Assembly: GCA_015680625.1 (NCBI GenBank)
Contig: JAAAXW010000030.1
Span: forward strand, 124,001 to 188,000
DNA length: 64,000 nt
Direction of reading: 5' to 3'
DNA from: Mortierella hygrophila
Taxonomy: Eukaryota; Mortierellomycota; Mortierellomycetes; Mortierellales; Mortierellaceae
A program made the position numbers and the translations under genes. Of this stretch, positions 1-10,597 are shown piece after piece (within the stretch, counting starts at the first letter, position 1; every line of letters begins with the position of its first letter). A model generated the notes under the pieces. That model saw nothing but the letters and a program-made list of their open reading frames with translations. It was not told where the DNA came from and made no database searches.

Positions 1-1875
1 GTCCTTGGTTTAATATACCAAGATCTCAACACTCCTATCGCCAAGAGAGTAACATTCAGGAACGAGGCGACAGTCAAATATGCTGCAGAGGTAATACTTT
101 TTGTGAAACGTCGTGAATCAGGAGAATTTGTGTGTGGTGTACTTGCGTGTAACATCATGAGTTTAACTGTAGTTTGTGTCTGTTTGCTGTTCGATTGATA
201 GTTGGGGAGGGAGCTAAAATCACTACAGTTGGAGCTGGCGGCACGGAAACTCTATCACTCAGGAGAACGCTGGGTTGCGTTAACGTTGGTCTGGGACCAG
301 TGCTTTGTCGGTGACCTTGAACGACAGCGCTTCCGAGAGGCAATTGAGCACGAAGGTACGGCCTTGTTGTTACAATCATCATCGAGGATGCCATCAATTG
401 CTTTGAGCCATTAACTAACGAATGTTGTCTTGATCTATATAGATGTGACTTACATAGAAAAGATGGAACGGTTACAACTTGAAATCGAAAGCTGCCGTAC
501 ACGGTACTCCAAGTCAGGACCAGTCTACAAACTCATGATGACTCGAAGCAACCACATCGAGGTAACTTTTTGGATCAAGTTCAAGGGCTTTACGATAGCT
601 TACGGTGTGCAACAGTCAGTCTCTATGCTTCGAACACATCCTAACATCTTGTGATGTTTGTTGTTGGCTTGTGCGGAGAATAGAAGATGATCGCGTTTGA
701 GCAGACCGCGCGTGACCCCAAGCGACTCTTCCAATCGTCCTTTCAACTTGTCGAGGAAGAAAAGTTCCGTCGGAGGGCATATCCAACATTGCTGAAGCTC
801 GAAAGCACATTGCTCAATGCCATCATCAAATTCGAACAGGGTAAAAAACTATCAGCTAACAAACAAATGCGAAGTATAGCTACATGCAACATGAAGGAGC
901 TATTGTGCTAACGATGTGTTACAATTTCATTTTGTGACTATAGAACACGAGCAGAGCTTTATGTACGAAGGACTCCCCTATCTCGAGACACTTCAGAAGG
1001 AGATCGAGAACCGACATGTCAACGAGACGGTGTTTGCCAAGTTTACACCAGTCATCGCAGCCCCAACTCGTAGTCAGACGGTCCAAATCATGGGTCGCGC
1101 GATCTCACCAATCCCTGCGCCACCGTCTCGAACAACAACAACTACAACAACAACGCCTCAGCAATCAAGGCAGTCTGTGCCGGCGTCGACGCGATCGTTG
1201 GAAGCGAGCCGGCGGTCCAATACTCTGCCCATTTCTCGGTCGACTAGCCCCGGGTCACCGTTGGACTTGCTGTCCAAGGACAACAGGAGCAATAGTAGTC
1301 GCGGCGTTAATGCTGAGCAGGAAAATAACCCGATCGGACCATTCTCTTCTTCCTCTTTTGCTCCACACCGGCGAGAGACCTCTTCGGCGTCGACCGTCTC
1401 TGTAAGCTCTAGCCATTCGCTGAGATCCAAATCTTCACACTCTTCGTTATTGTCGCAAGGAGGATCTTTACCCACCTCAGCATCGGCCTCGGCCTCGACT
1501 TCTCCCATGACTGATGTCGCCATTGGTGCTGCTACCCCTGGTAGCAGGGGTGGTGCTGCATCTTACTTTGGTCTCATTTCCTCTTCGTCCATGACAGCTA
1601 CTTTGTCACCATCCTCGTCGACGTCGTCGTTGCTGTCTGCTGGGATGTCGCCACAAAGAACGCCTTCTCCCAAGCACGAGACTACAACAGCGGCGGGATC
1701 AATTGGGGCAGCGGCGAAATCGCAGCGTTTCGAGCGATTGTCTCTTCCCAGCAGCTTCAAAACGCCGCCCACCTCGCCGAACCTCTCGCAACAACAGCCG
1801 CCTCTTACTGGGACCCGGACACTTTCCTTGCGTCCTCAACCCACTGCCGGGCGTATTCGTCCCTCTGCCAACTAA
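1..1875 (+). CDS. ase1: Ase1/PRC1/MAP65 microtubule-bundling protein, C-terminal part (5' truncated by window edge)
   Basis: Five exons are visible: <1-90, 202-355, 443-561, 684-840 and 944-1875, all joined in phase, giving about 483 residues of a longer protein. The spectrin-like MAP65 signature is clear: WDQCFVGDLERQRF, then FEQTARDPKRLFQSSFQLVEEE (split across an exon, RLF...EEEKFRRRAYPTLLKLE), then MYEGLPYLETLQKEI and RHVNETVF. These match the conserved microtubule-binding half of fungal Ase1. The family cross-links antiparallel microtubules in the spindle midzone and helps anaphase spindle elongation and cytokinesis. The last ~270 residues are a Ser/Thr/Pro-rich basic tail, as expected for a Cdk-regulated microtubule-binding tail. 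The start codon lies outside the window. A poly(A) signal AATAAA lies at 1941-1946. Family call is secure; the first exon (1-90) is the least certain because only part is seen. Confidence 0.88.
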
Positions 1876-1940
1876 GTATCATAATTCATAATATAATAAT
1901 TTCCGAGAGCATTTGCAAACGGCTGTGAAAGAGAAGGGTG

Positions 1941-1946
1941 AATAAA
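1941..1946 (+). terminator. Poly(A) signal AATAAA of the Ase1 gene
   Basis: AATAAA lies 66 nt after the stop codon, a usual distance for a fungal 3' end. Position is read directly; function is inferred. Confidence 0.5.
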
Positions 1947-3069
1947 AATTATCAGCAAAAAGGATATCTAAGCGGCAGAATGGATGTAAAGAGAGATGAA
2001 ATGGAAAAGATGGAAGGGGCTATGGTGTCATCCCCCGCCTCCCCCCTCCCCTCCCTCCATCCTAGATGGTGAAGGGGCTTTGCTCCTGCTTGGCGGAGCT
2101 GGTCCAACAATTTTTTATTTGTGTTCACAAACTTCGAAGACAGGAGAACCGTTGGTATGTAGAGAGGGGGTCGGCCGTCATGGGAAATTATTAAAGAAAA
2201 AATCGCCGCCCCAATGTTGAATTTTTTTTTCGATCCCAGCTTACTTGCCAACCAAAAAAATAATAATAAGCGGCGCGCTAGAAAGGTGGGGAACCAACCA
2301 TTTGTTATGGTCAGTTCTTCTTTCTTCTTGTTCCTGAGAAATGCGAGGTTACGCCCAATCGCTATATCAAAAAGGAGACAGAACAGAGGATTGATAATCT
2401 CGTTTTGGATTGTGGGAAAGTAAAAAGGGGGGGGAGGGGGGGAAGATGGAAAGACGACAAGGATTATTTTCTGTTTTCTTATCGCACATTTCGTACAGTG
2501 CGAATGAAGGTTACGTGGTTGTGCATATCGGATATTTTATTAGGGCATGGCTACATGAGAGAGCACGTTGCGCTCAATTGAAGCGAAGGGAGTTTTCTTT
2601 TTTTTTTTTTTTTTTGTTGAGAAAGAAAAAGTTGGTGCCTGGACCCTCCTTTCAAGGGAGAAACTGAAGGGAGGATTAGTTGCGCGTTGTGTGGTTGTTG
2701 TTTTTCCCAGCTGAAGAGAAATTGCCTTTGAGAGCGCTGAGCCGAAAAAAAAAGGTCGAATCGCCTTCCTTCCTTCCTCCCTTCCCTCTCTACCCCTCTC
2801 TGTTCTTCTTGGCCTCGTCATTGTTTTCCTTTTCACGGTTATCTTTGCTGACAGGAGGGGAGAGTAAGAGCGAGAGAGATAGGAAAGATGAGGCAGAGGG
2901 ACAGAGGCGTAAGAGGGAAAGGCGCCCACGATTCTATTTAAAAGAATCAAAGGCACAGGAATGATACCTACCTGATCTCCATTCGAGATTTTTTTCAATG
3001 TCGACAAGCCAATCCTCTAAAAACTGAGGCGGAATGGGAGGTGCAAGTGTCAGCAGGAATGAGGGCATT

Positions 3070-3087
3070 GGGGGGGGGGGGGGGGGG
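3070..3087 (+). repeat. Poly-G run (18 bases)
   Basis: Eighteen consecutive G bases in an otherwise non-coding stretch. Such runs can form G-quadruplexes and are prone to sequencing length error. Confidence 0.8.
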
Positions 3088-4730
3088 TTTGGCTACTTGG
3101 ATGCATGGGGATGGAAGAGACGTGTATTGGCTAGAAATGTGAATTATACAGCAGCCAGGGTATCATGCACCAGGAACAAGGGTGCGGATAGTATTCTGCG
3201 TCCGTTATCAGTTTGCTATGCATACTTCAACCCCACAAGGTTGTTGCAGAGCAAGAGAGAGAGAAAACGAGTACATTTATGGCAGTTAAAAAAGAGTACA
3301 TTGCCATGGTTGCACCGACGAGCGACTAACTGACGGAGAAGCAAAAAAAATGTTCATTGGGAAACCAACCGTGCGCGGCGTAATATATTCCCGACCGGCA
3401 ACAGTGAATAAAAAAAAAAAGACGAACGAGTCGAGATTCAGATTTCCTTCTGTTCACTCTCTTCTTTCTCCTTCTCCAACGCCAAAAAATAAAAAGAGAG
3501 AGAGAGAGATAGATAGAGAGAGAGTCGAACAAGACCAAGCTTTGGGCGCTGATCTGCTGCATGGCTGACAAGAACAAGTCCATGGAAGCCTCCATTTCTG
3601 TTGCAGAAAGATGAGCTATGTTAATCGATGGATTAACCTGCGAATGTAGCCATATTTGGTTTTTCCAAGACCGACTTTTTGAATGGCCAGTTGTTTGGTC
3701 CATTTTTTTTCTTGAGAGCACAGGGAAGAATGACATGGCTGAAGTGGAAGGGCACTAGAACAATGAGAGGCAGGAGAATCGATTCCTGATCAGGCACAGT
3801 ACAGTGCACAATTTTTAGCGCTTCAGCCAAGAGGTGAAAAAAGAGAGGGCCTAGATAGTTGTCGACGCCTCCTCGACTTTCTTATTTGAACTCGTGGCCT
3901 TTTTTTTTCATTCCACTCTACTTTCCGCTCACAGCTTACGCCGTTTTGCTATCCTCTTTCTCTCTTTTGGTGGTCTTACGTTCATTTTGATTGAATTCAG
4001 ATCTATTAGCTATTGCATTTTTGCACATTAGCAATACGAAACCCAGAAGGGAAGAATGAGGGAAAGGAGGGAAGAGCTGATCAAGGCGCACAAAATAAGC
4101 GGCATTTGGGTTGATGGGAATAAAGAAGCAAAACCACGCTTACATGGATGTGGGGCAGAACAAGAGTTGATCGAAGGGCTAAAAAGAGTTCGATGGGAAT
4201 TTCAGGGGGATTACAAAGCGAGTGGGCGGATGAATAGGATACCTGAATTCACTTTCGATCAAGTAAACAAACAAGCGGATCCCCTCGTTTGTTCGTTTTG
4301 GTTTTTTTCTCCACCGGTCAACAAGGAGATTTGTTTCGTTTCACTAAAAGTCGCAAAACCTGCGACATTCAAAGGCGGACCTAAGGACAGAGTCGTGTGT
4401 TGTGCGTCGGACCATTTGGGCCTTATTTTTATGATTGAACCTCCTCATCAACCAACGACCTCATTGCGTAGTGAAATGAGATAATGAAAAGGGAGAAATG
4501 GATAAAAGAAAGAGGCAGAGAAGATTGAGAACCAGCGAGCGGGTGAAATTGCACCTTCAGAACTCTAAAAAAGGAGTCGTTACATCTTTTTCTTTTTCTA
4601 CTTCTTCCTCTCTCCTCTCATTCATTTTCCCTTCTTCACTTTCTTCTCTTCTCTACTTCTTCTTCTTCTTCTTCTCTTCATAATTCTCTCCTTATACCCT
4701 CCTCCTTACACCCATCTTCATTCTCACTCC

Positions 4731-4740
4731 CCCACGTGGG
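4731..4740. promoter_or_regulatory. Palindromic E-box CCCACGTGGG
   Basis: A perfect 10-bp palindrome with a CACGTG core lies about 290 bp upstream of the ATG at 5022, inside the CT-rich leader. CACGTG is the core site for bHLH factors of the Pho4/Cbf1/USF class. Binding is inferred only. Confidence 0.35.
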
Positions 4741-4895
4741 CCCCTTTATCTCTCACACTACACTCTCACCACCGCCAGCATTCCATCCGCCAGCTCCTCA
4801 CTCCATCACTCATTAATATCCCTCTCGCTTACTCACTCTTCCCTTGTCTCAGTCACTCACTTGGCATCGAATCTCCTTCATCCTCTTCTCCTTGC

Positions 4896-4926
<31 letters not shown>

Positions 4927-5021
4927 CAAGCGCGCACCCTTGCACACTTGAGTACATCTCTTGATCACATACCTTCCCTCTTCCCTTTCCCCTTTAACAA
5001 CATACACATACTTCCAATAAG

Positions 5022-7504
5022 ATGGGACTCTTCAACAAACCACTCCTTCCAGCACATTTCGAGAACGAGGATGTGCAGATCAGTGCCGAGCTCTGCTCGA
5101 ACATTGCCATCAACGTTGTCGGTCTCGCCAAGGTAAGACTAACAAAGTCCTTCAACTGATCGTTTCACCTCCGCCCATCACCCACTTTTATCACCTCAGG
5201 AACCACACACGTACACACAGCACGTTCCCCATTCTCAAACCATCTGCCTCTCAACCGATCACATCCGATGTGATCAAACTACTAGCTGGCTTTTGCTGAG
5301 CCTTCCTTTTCTCTCAATATCTTGTATAACTTTGCATATGCCTTTCCTTGGTTACATGATGGGCGTAAAGAGAGCTGCTTGCTGTTGTGACTTCCCCACC
5401 CTTTGCCTAGTCCCCACCTCTTTCCTTTCCCTACAATTCACCCCCAGCAATATTACTATATGATGCTCAGTCCAATCCTGGGAAAGCTCATATTTATTTT
5501 TCTTACTGTCGGAAACGAGAATGAAAACCCTTTTGTGTTACGATCACATTATTTTTTTTGGGCTGGTTGTGGTCTGGTGCTGAGTTAGGTGCTGACAGTG
5601 CAGCAGCACTCTAAGCATCGATTGGTCCTTGCTCCCTTCTCTATTTCCCTAGGCTTTCTCAAATCGTCTGCTTAAATTTTTCGTTTCCTTTTTCAATCGT
5701 TCCTTTTTAACGAAGGGAAGGTGCGGCTGCATTCTTCCTTTTCATTTCATTCCGTCAATTGGCGAAATGGCATTTGACGATAATACCGACAACAAGAACG
5801 GTCATAAAAGTTATTTTTGTTCTCCTGTCTTTTCTTTTTTTTTTTTTTTTTTTTCCATCCACTCGTGCGTTAATCTCAAGCCAGAGGGAATGCAACTGTA
5901 ACCTTCTCAGACTGGGTGACTGTTGACTGGCTGCGATGGTGGTGACAATAGTCGGCCGTCCTCTTCCTTCTCGTGTGGTTCATTGATATGAGCCCTTCTC
6001 TCGTTCTGTCTTCCCATCAACCTTTCTCGTCTACCGTTTCTGCTCCCCACCCACAGAACATCCTTTTGAGTATTCTATTTATCTCTTTCTCATTTTTATG
6101 CTCAATGATGAGAGCCATCTTCCACCCTCCCCCTCTTCACTCTTCACTCCATACAAACCAAACCATTCTTTTTGACAAGATTCAAACATCTAACCTTCTT
6201 TTCTCTCTTTGTCCTTCAACATTCTCCTATTGAAAAAAAAGGGCGAGATCACAATTCTGAGCGGAAACGAAGACGTGATCCAGATCCGGACAAGCATCCA
6301 GGCCAAGGAGTCGATCCTCAAGAACGCCGCCGCCCTCGAGCCCGTCCAAGACGGCAACCAATACACCTACACCATCCACACTCCCCTTGAAGCAAAGCTC
6401 GAACGCTCTGTTACCTTCCAAGTATTCGTCACCATTCCTCGACACCTCGACAGCCTCGAGTCTTTTGCGGTCCAGGGGACGAATATTGAGCTGTCGATTG
6501 GGAATATCTCGCATACCTTCATCAAGAACTTGTCGGTCGTGAATGCGAAGGGGGATGTGACGATTGAGAGCTTTTATGGAGAGATAGCGACGATTAAGAA
6601 CACCATCTCGGGGGGGATCCAGGGAAAGTATTCGGTGGCGAGGTTGTTCGCGACCGCGAAATCAGGAAAGATTACGTCCAAGGTTCATTTGTTGAACACG
6701 GATGAGAAGCAGCCGGCTCCCAAGGTCATCTGTGCAACCTTGCATCACCCCGTCAGCGTCGATGTCGATGGGACTGATCTCTTTGGACCCTTCACTGTCG
6801 AGGCCAAGACGCAGTGCCAGCCCTTGGATATCAAGATCTTGCTCGCCAACAAGGAGCAACGCCTCCTAGGCAACTTTATCAACTTTGGAGGCCCTACACG
6901 GATCAAGATGTCTGGCAACTACCAGGGCAGGATCGAAACCCGGACGCATTACGGCAAGATTGTCATTGACGAACCCGAGTTTGAGATCCTTGAGGGCGCT
7001 ACCCTTTCTGTCCCTTCGTTGAGTGATCGGTACCACACCCATAACCAGCAGCAGTCGATGCCCAACTTGACCACATCTGCCGCCTCCATCTCTTCTTCGG
7101 GATCCTCAACCCACCACCAGTCGACCGCTATGTCCTCCCGGACGTCCTCCCAAGGCAGCACCACTGCACCCAGCACACCGACGAAATCCAACCCTGCAAC
7201 CTGGGACCGGGACGATCCCCGTCACCAACAGTCCTACCTCAATCACCCCCACAACGGCTCCCAGTACCCCAACCACCACCATCACCATTCTCCCCCCGCC
7301 TCAGGAACCAACTCTCGCGATGGATCCTTGCACGGCTCCTTCTCGGAGACGCGGTCGGTCCATACTGTAAAGTCGTCGTCGGACTTGGGCAAGAAGGATA
7401 AGGAGTCTGTGAATACTCGTGAGGTGATTGGAGTTATTGGCCATGGGAATGGACTTGTTATGTGCAAGAACCAGAGTGGCGATATTCACATCAGCCTGAT
7501 CTAA
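5022..7504 (+). CDS. DUF4097/putative-adhesin-like beta-solenoid protein
   Basis: Two exons (5022-5132 and 6242-7504) give 457 residues. The start is the ATG after a CT-rich leader, in good context. From about residue 90 to 270 the protein has short repeated beta-strand units typical of DUF4097/adhesin folds: SIGNISHTFIKNLSVVNAKG, then TIESFYGEIATIKNTISGGI, then YSVARLFATAKSGKITSK, and later GNYQGRIETRTHYGKIVIDE. A His/Ser/Gln-rich disordered insert (about 290-410) separates this from a final strand repeat, GHGNGLVMCKNQSGDIHISL, which probably closes the solenoid. There is no signal peptide or membrane segment, so despite the name it is probably cytosolic. The role is unknown. The 1109-nt intron is about ten times the local norm, and its acceptor follows a run of A, so exon 1 linkage is less sure than exon 2. 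Confidence 0.72.
5133..6241 (+). other. Unusually long intron of the DUF4097-like gene
   Basis: A GTAAGA donor at 5133 and an AAAAG acceptor at 6241 join phase-0 exons. The 1109-nt span contains a T tract near 5829-5853 and no conserved open frame. A small unseen exon inside it cannot be excluded. Confidence 0.55.
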
Positions 7505-8156
7505 GCGAGTCCTCCTACACTACTTTTCGTTTGCTAGTTCACCTATTCATCCCTCTCCCTCTCCTTCTGTTCATACCTCCTTCGACGCATCCTTTCTCAT
7601 TTTTTTTTTTTTTTTTTTTTTCCCCATTGCTTTTCACTTGTTTTCATTTTCCTTTTCCTTTTGTCGTCTCTAATCGCGAGCCTACAGCAACTTCATTTAC
7701 ATAGACCTTTATCTTAGACGTTCAGCCGAACACCCCCTCGCCAACCTCTCCCTCCCAATAATATATAACAGCACCTCATCCCAAACTCATTTCCGCACAA
7801 ATCTTTTTGAACCGAAACTTGACGACTCTGGCAGTGAATCTGTTGAACCAGAAAGAAAAAACATGAGGGGATAGAAAGAAAACACGAAACACACTATATG
7901 AGAAACAAGGAAAGAGATGTGAATGAAATGCCCATGAGGAGCTTTTTTTTATTTTTATTCAGGGTTCAAAAGTGAAAAGAAAAAAAAGAAAAGCGCAATG
8001 AAAAAATGCTACGCTTCTGTCACTTCTCCTACACACTTCCTGTGTTTTGTTGATATTGACTATTTACACAAATGTACAGATCCATTTTTTTTTGTTGAGT
8101 TGTTGACTAGTCGAGTTGGTTGTCGTAGCTCGAATCCATCCAGAGAGAAAAAGGAT
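7505..8156. other. Convergent 3' interval, no gene seen
   Basis: This is 650 bp between the stop of the solenoid gene (+) and the stop of GAPDH (-). It holds a T tract (about 7601-7621), CT-rich sequence and TTTATT elements near 7955 that read as AATAAA on the minus strand and may end the GAPDH transcript. Confidence 0.5.
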
Positions 8157-9901
8157 TTAGTGGTGATCCTTGGAGGCCATGAACTGGATCAACTCGACAC
8201 AGCGGGTGGAGTAACCGTACTCGTTATCGTACCACGAAACCAGCTTGACAAAGGTGTCCGAAAGGGCAATACCAGCCTTGGCATCAAAGATGGACGAGTG
8301 AGTATCACCAATAAAGTCGGTCGAGACAACATCATCTTCGGTGTATCCCATAATACCCTTCATCTCGTTCTCAGAAGCCTTCTTGATCACAGCCTTGATC
8401 TGCTCATAGGTCGCAGGCTTGGCCAGGCGGGCAGTCAGGTCAACAACAGAAACATCAGGGGTAGGAACACGGAAGGCCATACCGGTCAACTTGCCGTTCA
8501 AATCAGGAATGACCTTTCCGACAGCCTTGGCGGCACCAGTCGAAGAAGGGATGATGTTGGCGCTGGCACCACGGCCTCCACGCCAGTCCTTGCCCGAGGG
8601 ACCATCGACGGTCTTCTGGGTAGCAGTGGTGGCGTGGACGGTGGTCATGAGGGCCTCGGTGATGCCAAAGTTGTCGTGGATGATCTTGGCGAGGGGGGCG
8701 AGGCAGTTGGTGGTGCAGGAGGCGTTGGAGACGACCTTGTACTCGGGCTTGTAGGCATCCAGGTTGACTCCGCAGACAAACATGGGGGCGTCGGCCGAGG
8801 GAGCAGAGATGACGACCTTCTTGGCACCACCCTTCAAATGGAGCGAGGCCTTTTCGATGGTAGTGAAGACTCCGGTCGACTCGACGACGTACTCGGCGTG
8901 CTTCTCACCCCAAGGGATCTCGTCGGGGTTGCGCCTGTTAGATATTTTCATAGAAGGGAGTGATGAACGAAAAGAAAACGGAAGAGTAATAGAAACAGAT
9001 AGACCATTAGTAAATTGTTGTTTTACTTCTTGCATGACGGGAAGGAGGAGACATAGAACAGCGCATGGAACGTGTTTGAAAGGACATTGAAGCAGCAGAA
9101 ACACAAGCGCCCTTTCCTTTGAGGAAAGTTACGGGTCTGTGCATAATATTTTTGGATCGTATGAGAGCACAGAGGGAGAATTAACGATACGTACTTGTCA
9201 AAGACAGCAATCTTGTGGCCATCGACAATGAGGTGTCCGTTCTTGGCCTCAACATGACCCTTGTAACGACCGTGGGTGGAGTCGTACTTGAACATGTAGA
9301 CCTATATGAATATTATCCAGCCCATTCCATGTCATGCCAGACAAGAAAGAAAAGAGAAAAAAGATGGAGGGAAGTGGAGATTTCCAACAGGTCAGTAGAA
9401 GAAAGGAAAGAAAAGTTAGTGTACGTTCGAAAACCGCCATGGGATTACAAATGCATTGTTAAGAGTCCTTTGCTTGCCGTCGATGGAGATAGCATGTAGA
9501 TATGAAATATGACATTGTTATTGCGTAATATCATAGACATCCTGACGATGGGAAAAAAGAAGCTTACCATGTAGTCGAGGTCGATGAAGGGATCGTTGAC
9601 AGCGACGACCTCGACGTTCTTGTTGGCAAGAGCCGCGCGGAGTACAAGACGACCAATGCGTCCGAAACTATTGGCATAGAAAGAGAGTGGATATTGTTGA
9701 GTATGTGCGAACGAGTATGATTGAGGGAGAAGAGAGAGGAGAGAAGATGAACCGGTGAGTAGATTGAAAGGGATGATGTTTTCGTGTGCGCGTATGTGAG
9801 TTGTGTCGCGAAAAGAAGCGGTGAAGGTATGCGGAGAGAAAAGAAGCAGGGAGAGAGAGAGAGAGGTAAGCTTACCCGTTGATACCGATCTTAATGGTCA
9901 T
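8157..9901 (-). CDS. gpd1: Glyceraldehyde-3-phosphate dehydrogenase
   Basis: Four exons on the minus strand (9901-9876, 9667-9568, 9301-9195, 8934-8157) give 336 residues, the normal length. The protein oxidises glyceraldehyde-3-phosphate with NAD+ and phosphate in glycolysis, in the cytosol. The N terminus MTIKIGINGFGRIGRL carries the Rossmann nucleotide-binding motif. The active site SNASCTTNC places the catalytic Cys at about 151 and its His partner (MTTVHATT) at about 178. The C-terminal WYDNEYGYSTR is intact. All junctions are phase-consistent (ING|FGR; DYM|VYM; D-K|RNPDE). The start is the only ATG that gives the GINGFGR context. The three introns (208, 266 and 260 nt) lie in the first third of the gene. 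Nothing suggests a pseudogene. Confidence 0.97.
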
Positions 9902-10597
9902 GGTGAATAAAGCGTGGGAAGGTTTGGTTGTTGTTAGGGGAATGAGAGACTTGGTGTTGTTGGGGATGGAGAACAAAAAAAGAAAGAAAGAAAAAGACCC
10001 CTCCTTTGGTTTTATGCATTGACCTGTTCGAGAGTGACTGCTGATCGGGCCATTAGGCCTGTGTGCAGGTGTGCAGCAAAGGTTGTGTCGTCAAACCACC
10101 AAGCCCACATTATTCATATCCCTCCCAGCGTTTGATTACAAGGGTTATTCCTTTTTCAGGTCGTACCCGATGCAACATGAGACCTGGCTCTTAATACTTA
10201 TCGCTGCTCCCGATCTCACACACATATCACACGCAACATACATATCATACACCGAGAGATAGCAAAAAATCATCATCACCATCATCAACATCATCATAGA
10301 TAACAAGAGATGCTAAAACAACATGTGGACCCCATTGCTTCATTAGGTACTTGGATTTACTTTATTTGGGTTATTTAAATAGGAGTTTGTTGTTGACCAT
10401 GATGATGTTGCTTGTTCTGTATGAATAGGGTGTATGGGTTGTAAACAAGGGTGCACCTGCACTTCAAGATGTGCAGTGTCTGTATTTGTCAGACAAAGCC
10501 GTCTGTCCATAGTCTTTCTCATAGTCGTATCCGTAGACGTAGGCGCAGTTGTTGTTGTTCGGCATGTCGGTAAGCCCTAGTATGTAGAGGGCTCTCT
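9902..10597. other. GAPDH 5' region and Rheb 3' region, no gene seen
   Basis: This is 5' flank of GAPDH (minus strand, purine-rich on plus near 9970-10000) followed by the 3' flank of Rheb. TTTATT at 10361-10366 reads as AATAAA on the minus strand, about 230 nt beyond the Rheb stop. A CAT-triplet run lies near 10271-10297. Confidence 0.45.

Larger units (their letters stand above)
1947..5021 (+). other. Non-coding interval with low-complexity DNA and a pyrimidine-rich leader
   Basis: No convincing gene is seen over 3 kb. Open frames here are compositional (poly-Lys/Arg or poly-Phe/Ser) and lack splice-linked, conserved sequence. The stretch holds an 18-base G run (3070-3087), poly-T/A tracts, a GA repeat near 3498-3525 and, from about 4570 to 5020, a strongly CT-rich block with a (TC)n run at 4899-4926. 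The CT-rich block leads straight to the ATG at 5022 and is probably the promoter/5' leader of that gene. Confidence 0.5.

Noticed and set aside
1016..1772. Other-frame open frames within the Ase1 tail
   Set aside because: Shadows of the Ser/Thr-rich coding exon in alternate frames.
2540..3007. 155-codon minus-strand open frame
   Set aside because: Lys/Ser/Phe low complexity across poly-T; no motif.
3481..3530. Possible tRNA or small RNA near the GA repeat
   Set aside because: No cloverleaf, A/B box pair or T-loop consensus found on either strand.
7998..8963. 321-codon plus-strand open frame opposite GAPDH
   Set aside because: Antisense of a highly conserved, codon-biased gene; such mirror frames are common and it has no own motif.
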